Positions 16,459 through 25,557 of a stretch of 64,000 nucleotides of DNA are shown here, piece after piece. The DNA lies in contig NZ_JSYP01000018.1 of NCBI RefSeq assembly GCF_000813005.1, positions 1-64,000 on the forward strand. The letters are read 5' to 3'. Numbering within the stretch: position 1 is the first letter of the stretch; the number at the start of each line of letters is the position of its first letter. A model generated the notes under the pieces. That model did no database searches. It worked only from the letters and a program-made list of their open reading frames with translations, and had not been told where the DNA came from. The stretch comes from Flavobacterium sp. KMS (GTDB taxonomy: Bacteria; Bacteroidota; Bacteroidia; Flavobacteriales; Flavobacteriaceae). Both the position numbers and the translations under genes were made by a program.

Positions 16459-17481
16459 TTAAGAAACTTTATTTCTTATCTTTTCTTCCCATTTCCAAGC
16501 GCTCTTCATCGCTTCATCAAGCGTTGATTGAGCTTTCCACCCCAGCACATCATTAGCTTTTGCTGTATTTGCATAGGCCTCGGTAATATCACCTTCTCTT
16601 CGCGCTACAATTTTGTATGGTAATTTTTTATCACTTACTTTTTCAAAGCTTGTAATCACCTCAAGAACAGAACTTCCTTTTCCTGTACCCAGATTAAATG
16701 TTTCTACTTTATCCAGATTCTTTTTATTCAACAATCTTTGCAGAGCCACAACATGCGCTTTTGCTAAATCAACGACATGAATATAATCACGAACACAAGT
16801 ACCATCAGTTGTAGGATAATCATCTCCATAAACTGATAATTCCTGACGCAATCCGATTCCGGTTTGTGTAATAAAAGGAACTAAATTTTGAGGAACTCCA
16901 ATTGGTAACTCTCCTATTTCTGTTGATGGATGCGCTCCAATCGGGTTAAAATAACGCAATAAAATAGCATTGATATTAGTTGCTTTTGCAGTATCTCTAA
17001 TAATTTCTTCGCCAATTTTCTTGGTATTTCCATAAGGAGATATTGGTTGTTGCACAGGAGCATCTTCTGTAATTGGCATTTTTTCGGCTTGACCGTAAAC
17101 CGTACAAGAAGAACTAAATATAAAACTAGCTTCAGGTTTTTGCTGTAACTCTTGTAAAAGATACACCAAACTACTAATATTGTTTTCGTAGTACAAAAGT
17201 GGATTTTCAACACTTTCTCCAACCGCTTTTGATGCCGCAAAATGAATTACCCCAGTAACATCATTATATTTCTTAAAGAAGTTTTGCACTGCAGTCTTTT
17301 CTCTTAAATCTAATTTTTCGAATAAAGGCGTTTTACCTGTAATGGCTACAATACCTTTTAAAACATCTTCTGAAGAATTAGAAAGATTATCAATTATTAC
17401 AACTTCAAAGCCTTCATTTTGCAATTCGACTACGGTATGTGAACCGATAAATCCTAATCCCCCTGTTACTAATACTTTCAT
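16459..17481 (-). CDS. galE: UDP-glucose 4-epimerase
   Basis: GalE interconverts UDP-glucose and UDP-galactose and supplies sugars for surface polysaccharides. The 340-residue protein has the NAD motif GGLGFIGSHTV at residues 7-17, SSSCTVYGQ and the YGNTKK part of the SDR active site, and the substrate region RYFNPIGAHPS. The aminotransferase gene lies 36 bases upstream on the same strand, so the two probably form a sugar-nucleotide operon. This operon is divergent from waaA, in line with a role in cell-surface glycans. Some close relatives act on N-acetylated sugars, which the sequence alone does not exclude. Confidence 0.93.
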   Translation of the reverse strand: MKVLVTGGLGFIGSHTVVELQNEGFEVVIIDNLSNSSEDVLKGIVAITGKTPLFEKLDLREKTAVQNFFKKYNDVTGVIHFAASKAVGESVENPLLYYENNISSLVYLLQELQQKPEASFIFSSSCTVYGQAEKMPITEDAPVQQPISPYGNTKKIGEEIIRDTAKATNINAILLRYFNPIGAHPSTEIGELPIGVPQNLVPFITQTGIGLRQELSVYGDDYPTTDGTCVRDYIHVVDLAKAHVVALQRLLNKKNLDKVETFNLGTGKGSSVLEVITSFEKVSDKKLPYKIVARREGDITEAYANTAKANDVLGWKAQSTLDEAMKSAWKWEEKIRNKVS

Positions 17482-17517
17482 TTCTTGGTTATTTTTTGGC
17501 TATTTATTTAGTCTGGT

Positions 17518-18648
17518 TTATTTTAAAAACTCAATTACACTATCGGTAATGAATTTAATTTGCTCATCGTCAAGCTCAGTATGCATTGGCAACGACAATA
17601 CTTCTTGCACCAATTGATTAGTTACTGGGAAATATTCTTCTTTATAACGAACATCTACATATGCTTTTTGTGAATGCAACGGAATTGGATAATAAATTGC
17701 ACAAGGAATTCCTTTATCCTGTAAATGTTGCAACAATCCGTTTCTGTCTGCATTTATAATTCGCAAAGTATATTGATGAAAAACATGGTCATTTTCGTTA
17801 GCATTAAATGAAGGCGTAATAATGTTAGCATGACCTGCTAATGCAGCATTATACTTTGTTGCTGCTTCACGACGTGCTTTATTATATTCATCTAATAATG
17901 GAAGTTTTACGTTTAAAACTCCTGCCTGAATACTATCTAAACGTGAATTTACACCCACTACATCATGATGGTAACGCTCATACATTCCGTGATTTACAAT
18001 TCCACGAATAATGTGTGCCAAAGCATCATCATTTGTAAAAATTGCTCCACCATCTCCATAACAACCTAAATTTTTAGATGGAAAGAAAGAAGTTGCAGCT
18101 ACATGCCCCATAACTCCTACTTTAGTTTTAACACCAGATTTAGAAACATAATCAGCTCCTATTGCTTGTGCATTATCTTCGATTACATACAAATTATGTT
18201 CCTTGGCAAGATCCATAATTGCATCCATATTAGCAGCACGTCCGAACAAATGTACCGGAACGATTGCTTTAGTTTTTGGAGTAATTGCTTTTTTAATTGC
18301 ATCGATAGAAATGTTCATACTATCCATCTCAACATCTACTAAAACTGGAGTTAATTGCAACAAAGCAATCACCTCTACAGTTGCTGCAAAAGTAAAATCG
18401 GCAGTAATAACTTCATCTCCTGGTTTTAAATCCAACCCCATCATTGCGATTTGCAATGCATCTGTACCGTTTGCACAAGGAATAACATGTTTTACTCCTA
18501 AATAGGCTTCAAGATTTTTTTGGAATTCATGAACTAATGGTCCATTAATATATGTATTTGTATCTAAAACGTCTTGAATTGAAGCATTTACAGCTACTTT
18601 TATTTTATCATATTGACTTTTTAAGTCAACCATTTGAATTTTTTTCAT
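17518..18648 (-). CDS. DegT/DnrJ/EryC1/StrS family sugar aminotransferase
   Basis: These PLP enzymes transfer an amino group to a keto-sugar nucleotide. The 376-residue protein shows the PLP-binding pattern VIEDNAQAIGADY and the Schiff-base region TSFFPSKNLGCYGDGG, whose lysine carries PLP. The N-terminal LKSQYDKI and the end region HTELDDEQIKFITDSV are typical of the WbpE/WecE group. With galE downstream, it probably makes an amino sugar for a surface polysaccharide or protein glycan. The exact sugar cannot be read from the sequence. Confidence 0.9.
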   Translation of the reverse strand: MKKIQMVDLKSQYDKIKVAVNASIQDVLDTNTYINGPLVHEFQKNLEAYLGVKHVIPCANGTDALQIAMMGLDLKPGDEVITADFTFAATVEVIALLQLTPVLVDVEMDSMNISIDAIKKAITPKTKAIVPVHLFGRAANMDAIMDLAKEHNLYVIEDNAQAIGADYVSKSGVKTKVGVMGHVAATSFFPSKNLGCYGDGGAIFTNDDALAHIIRGIVNHGMYERYHHDVVGVNSRLDSIQAGVLNVKLPLLDEYNKARREAATKYNAALAGHANIITPSFNANENDHVFHQYTLRIINADRNGLLQHLQDKGIPCAIYYPIPLHSQKAYVDVRYKEEYFPVTNQLVQEVLSLPMHTELDDEQIKFITDSVIEFLK

Positions 18649-18813
18649 TTCGATATTCTAATTTAAAGTTTGCGTTCCCGAATAAAGAAAGCCACATTTC
18701 TATTGACCTTCAAAATAATACTTCCGAAAACGAGCAACAAAAATAGTTATTTAATGAGTTTAAACCAATGAAAATAATTGAAAGAAACGTATTTTAGCCC
18801 CAAATATTTAACT

Positions 18814-20040
18814 ATGCTTTTTCTATACAATATAATCGTTTTTGTTGTAGCCTTTTTATTAAAAATAGTAGCCCTTTTTAGTCCAAAAATCAGACTTTTT
18901 GTAAACGGAAGAAAAGATGTTTTTACTATCCTTAAAGAAAAGATAAAACCTTCAGACAAAACGATTTGGTTTCACGCTGCTTCACTAGGCGAATACGAGC
19001 AAGGATTACCCGTTATTGAAAAAGTAAAAGAAAAATACCCTTCCCATAAAATCATTGTTACTTTTTTTTCCCCTTCAGGTTATGAAGTAAGAAAGAATAA
19101 TACTGTTGCCGATGTAACGCTTTATTTACCATTGGACACTAAATATAATGCTAAGCAATTTCTAAAACTTGCTCACCCAGAAATGGTATTCTTTATCAAA
19201 TATGAATTCTGGCTAAACTACCTTAATGAACTAAAGAAAAACAATATCCCTACTTATTTAGTTTCGGGAATTTTTAGAGACAATCAGATATTCTTTAAAT
19301 GGTATGGTGGTTTTTATAAAAAAGCGCTTGATGCCTTTACTTATTTTTTTGTTCAAAACGAAAACTCCAAAAACAAAATCGAATCTATCGGATATAAGAA
19401 CGTAATTATTTCGGGTGATACCCGATTTGATCGTGTTGTTGCTATTTTGGAACGTGATAATACTTTAGATTTTATTGCTGAGTTTAAAAACAATACAACT
19501 ACTATTGTTATTGGCAGTTCATGGCCTAAGGACGAAGTTTTACTAACAGAATATATCAATACTACCCAAGAGCGTGTAAAATTTATTATCGCTCCACATA
19601 ATATCAAACCAGAACAAATTACAAGTCTGCAACAATCTATTACTAAGAAGACAATTCTGTTTTCTGAAAAAGAAGGCAAGAACCTAGCAGATTATGATGT
19701 ATTTATAATTGACACTATCGGAATATTAACCAAGATATATAGCTACGCAACGATTGCTTATGTAGGCGGTGGTTTCGGAAATCCGGGTGTTCATAATATT
19801 CTCGAGCCTGCAACTTTTGGTCTTCCTATTATAATTGGACCAAATTATTCCCATTTTGCCGAAGCCACAGAACTTGTACAATTAGGAGGCTGCATATCTA
19901 TTACTACTACGGAAGAACTGAAAAAAGAATTTAACAACCTTATTACAGATAAAAACCACCTTAACGAGAAAGGATTAATTTGTAAGTCTTACGTTCAAAA
20001 CAAGAAGGGAGCTACCGATAAAATTATGAGTACTATTTAA
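18814..20040 (+). CDS. waaA: 3-deoxy-D-manno-octulosonic acid transferase
   Basis: WaaA (KdtA) adds Kdo to lipid A precursors at the inner membrane. From the ATG at 18814 the protein has 408 residues. It starts with a membrane anchor (about 2-24), then IWFHAASLGEYEQGLPV, the conserved GDTRFDRV, GSSWPKDE, and the C-terminal AYVGGGFGNPGVHNILEPA, all typical of glycosyltransferase family 30. A TTG at 18778 would add 12 residues before the anchor and is less likely. It diverges from the DegT/galE sugar operon, an arrangement that joins LPS and glycan genes. Confidence 0.93.
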   Translation: MLFLYNIIVFVVAFLLKIVALFSPKIRLFVNGRKDVFTILKEKIKPSDKTIWFHAASLGEYEQGLPVIEKVKEKYPSHKIIVTFFSPSGYEVRKNNTVADVTLYLPLDTKYNAKQFLKLAHPEMVFFIKYEFWLNYLNELKKNNIPTYLVSGIFRDNQIFFKWYGGFYKKALDAFTYFFVQNENSKNKIESIGYKNVIISGDTRFDRVVAILERDNTLDFIAEFKNNTTTIVIGSSWPKDEVLLTEYINTTQERVKFIIAPHNIKPEQITSLQQSITKKTILFSEKEGKNLADYDVFIIDTIGILTKIYSYATIAYVGGGFGNPGVHNILEPATFGLPIIIGPNYSHFAEATELVQLGGCISITTTEELKKEFNNLITDKNHLNEKGLICKSYVQNKKGATDKIMSTI

Positions 20041-20410
20041 TCTCTCTCCCTAAATTATCATAAAACATGTTATTCAAATCATAATTTTTCGACTGTTTCC
20101 AGATAAAATAAATTAGAATTTCAAATTTTCACAACCAATATCAATCCATTTCTACAGAGATTAATCCAATAAAAAATAAAAAAATACCGTATTTACTAGT
20201 CTTGCCGAGTACCTTTTACTAAAAAACACCCCTTTAAACATTAATTCATTACCTCTAAAAGCTTTTTAACGTTTTTGGCACGTTAATTGATAATAAGATA
20301 AACGTAGGCAACGAAGAATATTTTAAAAAAAAAATAAAAAAATATTTTACATATTAAAAAATTTATATCTTTGCCACGAATTAATAATTAACCTTTTATA
20401 ATAAAGTAAG
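20041..20410. other. Intergenic gap without a gene
   Basis: About 370 AT-rich bases separate waaA from the small lipoprotein gene. I see no open frame worth calling and no hairpin with a U-tract after waaA. There is a weak inverted repeat TTAACG/CGTTAA at 20266-20286. The right part holds long A runs and the promoter of the lipoprotein gene. Confidence 0.6.
20366..20373 (+). promoter_or_regulatory. -7 box of the small lipoprotein gene
   Basis: TATCTTTG fits TAnnTTTG and sits 37 bases before the ATG. Long A runs upstream (20321-20338) could act as an UP-like element and point to a strong promoter. Confidence 0.6.
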
Positions 20411-20638
20411 ATGAAAAAAGTATTTTTAAGTTTAGCTGTTGTTGCTGTTTTAACTGTTGTATCTTGTAAAAAAGCTGACGCTGCTCCTGCTGACGACGCT
20501 GCTGCTGTAGTTGATTCTGCTGCTGTTGTTGTTGATTCTGCTGCTGCTGTAGTTGATTCTGCTGCTGTTGTAGTTGATTCTGCTGCTGCTACTGCTACTG
20601 ATGCTGCTAAAACTGCAACTGAAGCTGCAAAAAAATAA
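20411..20638 (+). CDS. Small lipoprotein with Ala-Val-Asp-Ser heptad repeats
   Basis: The 75-residue precursor has a lipoprotein signal ending VVSC, so the mature protein starts at Cys19 followed by KKADA. The mature part is almost only Ala, Val, Asp, Ser, Thr and Lys. Residues 30-57 are four heptads alternating AAAVVDS and AAVVVDS, and the C-terminus is basic (AAKTATEAAKK). The family is not one I recognise by function. Size, lipid anchor, helical low-complexity body and basic tail recall small abundant envelope lipoproteins such as Lpp, but there is no demonstrated homology. It has its own promoter and terminator. Confidence 0.75.
   Translation: MKKVFLSLAVVAVLTVVSCKKADAAPADDAAAVVDSAAVVVDSAAAVVDSAAVVVDSAAATATDAAKTATEAAKK
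20498..20581 (+). repeat. Four 21-bp tandem repeats within the lipoprotein gene
   Basis: The coding region repeats a 21-base unit four times, encoding AAAVVDS, AAVVVDS, AAAVVDS, AAVVVDS. The two variants alternate, giving a 42-base higher-order unit. Such repeats can change copy number by slippage or recombination without shifting the frame. Confidence 0.8.
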
Positions 20639-20663
20639 TTAGAACCTAGATTCTAAAATTTTT

Positions 20664-20692
20664 AAAACCATCCTTGAGATGGTTTTTTTTTT
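20664..20692 (+). terminator. Terminator after the small lipoprotein gene
   Basis: AAAACCATC (20664-20672) pairs with GATGGTTTT (20678-20686) around a five-base loop, followed by a T run. It is 25 bases after the stop. Confidence 0.88.
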
Positions 20693-20798
20693 GCGCTTAT
20701 ATTTTTTGAAATTCTAATATTTTAAAATTGCTTCGCCTGTTCACTATCGCTCGGGTCCAAATTCAAGCAATAGAATTTAAAAAGTAAAAAAAAACCCC

Positions 20799-20835
20799 AA
20801 ATCCCAACCTTTTACAGTATTGGAATTTGGGATTT
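20799..20835 (-). terminator. Terminator after the DUF1508 gene
   Basis: AAATCCCAA (20799-20807) pairs with TTGGGATTT (20827-20835). On the minus strand it runs into a GGGGTTTTTTTT tract, 25 bases after the DUF1508 stop. Confidence 0.75.
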
Positions 20836-20860
20836 CTTTTTATTGAAATTTATCACTTTC

Positions 20861-21235
20861 CTAATCTTCCATCTCCTCCTCAACAACTTCATCTTCAAAA
20901 ATAGATTCACTTGATGAAAAATCTAAAGTTTCAGACCTCGCAGCATAAGTTACTATTTCCTTAACTCCTTTCTGCAAAAGCAATTCTGTAGTGTATTTTC
21001 GACTTGTAGCAAAATGAACCTCACCCAACATCAATTTAAAAAAATACTTACCACCAGAACCTTTAAATTTCAAAAACCTAGCCTGATCAATATTTGCCTT
21101 AAACCTCTCAATATCCTCTTCACCCTCAAACTTCAACTCGTAACTCAAACTTGTAAATATCACTTTGCCTTTTCTGGAAGTAAACACAAATTTATACTCA
21201 TCATTAAACCTCTTACTTATTACGAAAGCACCCAT
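20861..21235 (-). CDS. DUF1508 (YegP-like) domain protein
   Basis: The 124-residue protein contains the YegP-type repeat: FVISKRFNDEYKFVFTSRKGKVIFTS, cut here to its key parts YKFVF and GKVIFTS, then GGKYFFKLMLGEVHFATSRKY, and a second short unit GVKEIVTYA. YegP-like proteins are small beta-alpha proteins of unknown function. The C-terminus is an acidic tail rich in Glu (EDEVVEEEMED) that the E. coli protein lacks. It is cytoplasmic by absence of a signal. It stands alone between two terminators. Confidence 0.75.
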   Translation of the reverse strand: MGAFVISKRFNDEYKFVFTSRKGKVIFTSLSYELKFEGEEDIERFKANIDQARFLKFKGSGGKYFFKLMLGEVHFATSRKYTTELLLQKGVKEIVTYAARSETLDFSSSESIFEDEVVEEEMED

Positions 21236-21379
21236 TTATATTTTAAATTTTTAGATTGTTGATTACAAAACCCCAAGACTTCTAGATTACTGATTTCAAA
21301 ACCAACGAAGATTTACTCAAAGCTCATAATCAAGTATTATTGAGTTTACTTTTAAGATTACAAACTTTTATAAAATAAA

Positions 21380-21406
21380 AAAACCCCTTCAAAAAGAAGA
21401 GGTTTT
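21380..21406 (-). terminator. Terminator after the tRNA pair
   Basis: On the minus strand AAAACCTCTTC pairs with GAAGGGGTTTT (one wobble) and is followed by TTTATTTT. It starts three bases after the tRNA-Leu 3' end. Confidence 0.85.
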
Positions 21407-21408
21407 AG

Positions 21409-21494
21409 TACTCAGAGCGGGACTTGAACCCGCACGAACATTGCTGTTCACTGGATTTTAAGTCCAGCGTGTCTACCAATTTCACCATCCGAGC
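21409..21494 (-). tRNA. tRNA-Leu (UAA)
   Basis: The minus strand reads GCTCGGATGGTGAAATTGG at the 5' end, a class II tRNA-Leu start. The anticodon arm is CTGGA-CTTAAAA-TCCAG, giving anticodon UAA. A long variable arm (TGAACAGCAATGTTCG) and the T arm GCGGGTTCAAGTCCCGC follow. The acceptor stem GCTCGGA pairs with TCTGAGT with G-U pairs, and the discriminator is A. CCA is not encoded. Confidence 0.93.
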
Positions 21495-21508
21495 ATTATG
21501 TGATGTTG

Positions 21509-21581
21509 AGCGAAAAACGGGGCTCGAACCCGCGACCTCGACCTTGGCAAGGTCGCGCTCTACCAACTGAGCTATTTTCGC
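21509..21581 (-). tRNA. tRNA-Gly (GCC)
   Basis: The 73-base gene starts GCGAAAATAGCTCAGTTGG. The anticodon arm CGACC-TTGCCAA-GGTCG gives anticodon GCC. The T arm is CGGGTTCGAGCCCCG and the acceptor GCGAAAA/TTTTCGC is perfect. It lies 14 bases upstream of tRNA-Leu on the same strand, so the two are likely processed from one transcript. Confidence 0.95.
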
Positions 21582-21731
21582 ATTTCATTTTTATTTAAGA
21601 ACTACAACACTTGAATTGTTCTGTATTGCGAGTGCAAATTTAGGACATTTATTGAATTAAACAAGCCTTTTTTGAAAAAAAATTACACAAAAAACATAAC
21701 ATTCTGATAACGTATTCTTTAAAAATTGAAA

Positions 21732-24341
21732 TTATTTCCTCGTAATCATTCTTTTTATCTCATTAAGCTTCATCAGCGCTTCTACTGGGGTTATCGCATT
21801 TATATCAAGATTTAAGATCTCTTCTTTTATCTCTTCTAATAATGGATCATCCAGATTAAAGAAACTCATTTGCATTTCATCACTATCTGATTTAACTCCG
21901 TTTAGCGCATCGCTCGAATGATCCTTCTCTAGTTTCTTTAAAAGCTTCTGTGCTTTCAAGATTACAATTTGAGGCATTCCAGCCATTTTTGCCACATGAA
22001 TACCAAAACTATGTGCGCTACCTCCTTTTACCAGTTTTCGAATAAAAAGAACAGTATCTTTTAATTCTTTTACAGCAACATTATAATTCTGGATTCTTGG
22101 TAACGAATCAGTCATTTCATTTAACTCATGATAATGCGTAGCAAATAAAGTCTTAGGTCTTGACGGATGCTCATGTAAAAACTCTGCAATTGCCCACGCA
22201 ATCGAAATTCCATCATAAGTACTAGTTCCTCTTCCTATCTCATCTAACAATACCAAACTTCTATCTGAGATATTATTCAGGATAGAAGCTGTTTCGTTCA
22301 TCTCGACCATAAAAGTCGATTCTCCCATCGAAATATTATCCGAAGCTCCTACTCTGGTAAATATCTTATCAACCATTCCCATCCTAACACTGTCCGCAGG
22401 AACAAAACTTCCCATTTGAGCCAGCAACACAATTAAAGCTGTTTGACGCAAAATAGCAGACTTACCAGACATGTTGGGTCCAGTAATCATTATTATTTGT
22501 TGTGTTTCTCTATCTAAGAAAACATCATTAGCGATATAAGGTACTCCAACCGGTAATTGTTTTTCGATAACAGGATGTCTTCCGTTTTTAATTTCTAATT
22601 CGAAAGTTTCATCTATTTCCGGACAAACATATTTATTCTCGATTGCTAGTTGCGTAAACGAACACAAGCAATCTAATTGTGCTACCAAGCTTGCATTCAT
22701 TTGCACGGGCTTGATATATGTTGTAATCCAAGAAACTAATTGCTCAAAAAGCTCCAACTCTATTTTATGAATTTTCTCTTCGGCTCCTAGAATTTTAGTT
22801 TCGTATTCTTTTAATTCCTCAGTAATATAACGCTCTGCATTTACCAACGTTTGTTTACGAATCCATTCTGCAGGTACTTTGTCTTTATGCGTATTTCGAA
22901 CCTCGATATAATATCCAAAAACATTATTGAATGATATCTTCAAAGAAGTAATCCCTGTTCTTTGCGATTCTCTGGTTTCAATCCCTTCTAAATATTCTTT
23001 TCCTGAAGTCGATATTGCTCGTAAATCATCCAGTTCTTCACTGATCCCTTTTGCAATAGCGTTTCCTTTATTAATAGATACTGGTGCTGATTCCTGATTT
23101 AAGGTCGTTTTAATTTTCTCACGCAATAATTCACAACTATGCAAACTATCTCCTATAACTTTTACCGCTTCTTGCGGGCTTTTAAGTGCAAGTTCTTTTA
23201 TCGGAATTATAGCATCCAGAGATTCCTTTAAATAAACAATCTCACGAGGAGAAACTTTCCCCGCTGCAATTTTAGAAATCAAACGTTCTAAATCGGATAT
23301 TTGCTTAATTTGATACTGAATATCGTGTAATACTTCTTGATTCTCCTTTAGATACGTTACTACTTCATGACGGCTTTTTATCTTATTACTATCTTTAAGA
23401 GGCAATGCCAACCATCGTTTTAGCAAACGCCCACCCATTGGCGAAAGCGTTCTATCGATAACATCCAAAAGCGTAACTGCATTTGGGTTATAACTATGAT
23501 ACAATTCTAGATTACGAATCGTAAAACGATCCATCCATACATAAGCATCTTCGGCGATACGCTGAATTGCAGTTATATGTTGTACTCTATTATGTTGTGT
23601 TTCGGATAAATAATACAAGATTGCTCCCGAAGCAATGATTCCTTCTTTTAATTCTTCTATTCCAAAACCTTTTAAGGAAACGGTCTGGAAATGTTTCGTC
23701 AAAATCTCAAAAGCGTAATCTTCCTTATAAATCCAATCTTCTAAATAAAAACTATGAAAATCTTCTCCAAAGGCATCTTTAAAATCACTCTTATTATGCT
23801 TTGGAACTAAAACTTCACTTGGATTAAAATTTTGCAATAACTTATCTATGTACTCCGCATTTCCTTGCGCAGTAAGAAATTCTCCTGTAGAAACATCCAG
23901 AAATGAAACACCGATATTTTTATTAGTAAAATAAACCGATGCCAAAAAATTATTAGTTTTCGACTGTAATACTTCATCGTTAAGAGAAACTCCCGGAGTA
24001 ACCAGTTCTGTAACCCCTCTTTTTACGATTGTTTTGGTCATTTTAGGATCTTCCAGCTGATCACAAATCGCTACACGAAGTCCTGCTTTTACCAATTTTG
24101 GTAAATATGTATTAATAGAATGATGCGGAAAACCAGCCAAAGCCGTTTCGGTTTCTGAACCCGCACCACGTTTCGTTAATGTTATTCCTAGAATTTTAGA
24201 AGCTCTAATAGCGTCTTCCCCAAAGGTTTCGTAAAAATCGCCAACTCTAAAAAGCAGACATGCATCAGGATATTTTCTCTTGATTTCGTTGTACTGTTTC
24301 ATTAAAGGTGTTTCTTTCACCACTTTCTCTTTCGCTGCCAA
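21732..24341 (-). CDS. mutS: DNA mismatch repair protein MutS
   Basis: MutS recognises mismatches and starts repair with MutL. The 869-residue protein has the mismatch-binding N-terminus with FRVGDFYETFGEDA (the Phe-X-Glu wedge), the long clamp/lever domains, and the C-terminal ATPase with Walker A GPNMSGKSA, the Walker B region VLLDEIGRGTSTYDG and FATHYHEL. The length is normal for MutS1. No mutL is adjacent; the neighbours are the two tRNA genes downstream and the divergent DUF1573 gene. The start used here begins MAAKEKVVKETPLMKQYNEIK, typical of Flavobacterium MutS. Confidence 0.97.
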   Translation of the reverse strand: MAAKEKVVKETPLMKQYNEIKRKYPDACLLFRVGDFYETFGEDAIRASKILGITLTKRGAGSETETALAGFPHHSINTYLPKLVKAGLRVAICDQLEDPKMTKTIVKRGVTELVTPGVSLNDEVLQSKTNNFLASVYFTNKNIGVSFLDVSTGEFLTAQGNAEYIDKLLQNFNPSEVLVPKHNKSDFKDAFGEDFHSFYLEDWIYKEDYAFEILTKHFQTVSLKGFGIEELKEGIIASGAILYYLSETQHNRVQHITAIQRIAEDAYVWMDRFTIRNLELYHSYNPNAVTLLDVIDRTLSPMGGRLLKRWLALPLKDSNKIKSRHEVVTYLKENQEVLHDIQYQIKQISDLERLISKIAAGKVSPREIVYLKESLDAIIPIKELALKSPQEAVKVIGDSLHSCELLREKIKTTLNQESAPVSINKGNAIAKGISEELDDLRAISTSGKEYLEGIETRESQRTGITSLKISFNNVFGYYIEVRNTHKDKVPAEWIRKQTLVNAERYITEELKEYETKILGAEEKIHKIELELFEQLVSWITTYIKPVQMNASLVAQLDCLCSFTQLAIENKYVCPEIDETFELEIKNGRHPVIEKQLPVGVPYIANDVFLDRETQQIIMITGPNMSGKSAILRQTALIVLLAQMGSFVPADSVRMGMVDKIFTRVGASDNISMGESTFMVEMNETASILNNISDRSLVLLDEIGRGTSTYDGISIAWAIAEFLHEHPSRPKTLFATHYHELNEMTDSLPRIQNYNVAVKELKDTVLFIRKLVKGGSAHSFGIHVAKMAGMPQIVILKAQKLLKKLEKDHSSDALNGVKSDSDEMQMSFFNLDDPLLEEIKEEILNLDINAITPVEALMKLNEIKRMITRK

Positions 24342-24465
24342 ATTACTATGTTTTTAAATGAAATTTTATGACAGCGAATTTATAAATTTTAAAGCGAATA
24401 AAGAATCCCTGAAAAAATTAAAATATTTTTAAGGCAATTTTAAGTTTCGTTTTCATTATTTTATA

Positions 24466-24473
24466 TAAATTTG
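24466..24473 (+). promoter_or_regulatory. -7 box of the DUF1573 gene
   Basis: TAAATTTG fits TAnnTTTG and is 26 bases upstream of the ATG. The upstream region is very AT-rich. Confidence 0.55.
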
Positions 24474-24499
24474 TTAATAATTAAAAAATAAAACTAAAA

Positions 24500-24919
24500 A
24501 TGAAAAAAATAATTTTACTTGCAATGTTTACAGTGTTAAGTGTTGCTACATCTAACGCTCAAGCTAAAGCTAAAGCTGCTAAAGTTGATGGTGCTGGAAT
24601 GGTTTTCGTTAATGAAGTTATAGATTACGGTACAATTGCACACAATGCAGATGGAAAACGTGAATTTGTTTTTACTAACAACGGTAACAAACCATTAATC
24701 ATCACTAACACACAAGGTTCTTGTGGTTGTACAGTACCAACTTCTCCAAAAGAGCCTATCGCTCCAGGAGCTAAAGGTATTATTGGTGTAAAATATGCTA
24801 CTGACAGAGTTGGTGCATTTACAAAAACTGTAACAGTTACATCTAATGCAGCTGGACAGCCAACTAAAATACTTACTATTAAAGGTACAGTTTTAGCAGA
24901 TGAAGCTCCAAAAAGCTAA
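24500..24919 (+). CDS. Secreted DUF1573 domain protein
   Basis: The 139-residue protein has a signal peptide (cleavage after SNAQ) and then one DUF1573 domain, an Ig-like beta-sandwich: VIDYGTIAHNADGKREFVF, TNTQGSCGCTVPTSPKEPI and the closing strands TKTVTVTSNAAG and ILTIKGTV. The GSCGCT motif is a hallmark of the family. Function is unknown; such proteins are abundant periplasmic or surface proteins in Bacteroidota. It has its own promoter and terminator. Confidence 0.9.
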   Translation: MKKIILLAMFTVLSVATSNAQAKAKAAKVDGAGMVFVNEVIDYGTIAHNADGKREFVFTNNGNKPLIITNTQGSCGCTVPTSPKEPIAPGAKGIIGVKYATDRVGAFTKTVTVTSNAAGQPTKILTIKGTVLADEAPKS

Positions 24920-24944
24920 ATCGTAAAACAACACAAAATAAACG

Positions 24945-24977
24945 AAAAGCTTCCTTAATATTTGGAAGCTTTTTTTA
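24945..24977 (+). terminator. Terminator after the DUF1573 gene
   Basis: AAAAGCTTCC (24945-24954) pairs perfectly with GGAAGCTTTT (24964-24973), followed by a T run, 25 bases after the stop. Confidence 0.9.
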
Positions 24978-24998
24978 TTACTAGAATTTAAAACAATT

Positions 24999-25535
24999 AT
25001 GAGAAAACTCGAAAACAGCGAACTCGAAAGAAAAACCATTGCCGACTTTAAAAATTCAGACAAAACACCTCTTATATTAGTATTAGACGACATTCGTAGT
25101 TTACACAACATAGGTTCTGTTTTTCGTACTGCTGATGCTTTTTTGATAGAAAAAATAATCTTGTGCGGTATTACTGCTACTCCACCTAACAAAGAAATTC
25201 ATAAAACGGCACTTGGAGCAACCGAAACTGTTACTTGGGAACATCATGAAAATGTATTGGAAGTAATTGAAAATCTAAAAAAAGAAAACGTTACAACTCT
25301 GGCAATCGAACAAGTAGAAAGTGCCATTTTTCTACAAGATTTTGAAGTTGAAAAGGGTAAAAAATACGCTTTGGTCTTTGGAAACGAAGTATATGGCGTA
25401 GCTCAGGAAGCCGTTGCCATTTGCGATGGTTGTATCGAAATTCCGCAATTAGGAACTAAACATTCCCTTAATATATCTGTAAGTGCAGGGATCGTTGTTT
25501 GGGATTTATTCCAAAAAATGAATTGGCCAAAATAA
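24999..25535 (+). CDS. TrmH family RNA methyltransferase (SpoU class)
   Basis: SpoU-class enzymes methylate the 2'-OH of ribose in tRNA or rRNA with SAM through a trefoil knot. The 178-residue protein has all three motifs: DDIRSLHNIGSVFRTADAF (motif 1), LVFGNEVYGV (motif 2) and IPQLGTKHSLNISVSAG (motif 3). It has no N-terminal substrate-binding domain, so it is the minimal catalytic core. The exact RNA target is not readable from the sequence. The CHAP gene follows 22 bases downstream on the same strand. Confidence 0.9.
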   Translation: MRKLENSELERKTIADFKNSDKTPLILVLDDIRSLHNIGSVFRTADAFLIEKIILCGITATPPNKEIHKTALGATETVTWEHHENVLEVIENLKKENVTTLAIEQVESAIFLQDFEVEKGKKYALVFGNEVYGVAQEAVAICDGCIEIPQLGTKHSLNISVSAGIVVWDLFQKMNWPK

Positions 25536-25557
25536 GAACAACGACATTACTATTACA

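Noticed and set aside
20271..20293. TGGCAC-N5-TTGA resembling a sigma-54 promoter
   Set aside because: The essential GC of the -12 element is missing, the gene downstream has a good TAnnTTTG box, and no activator gene or enhancer is nearby.
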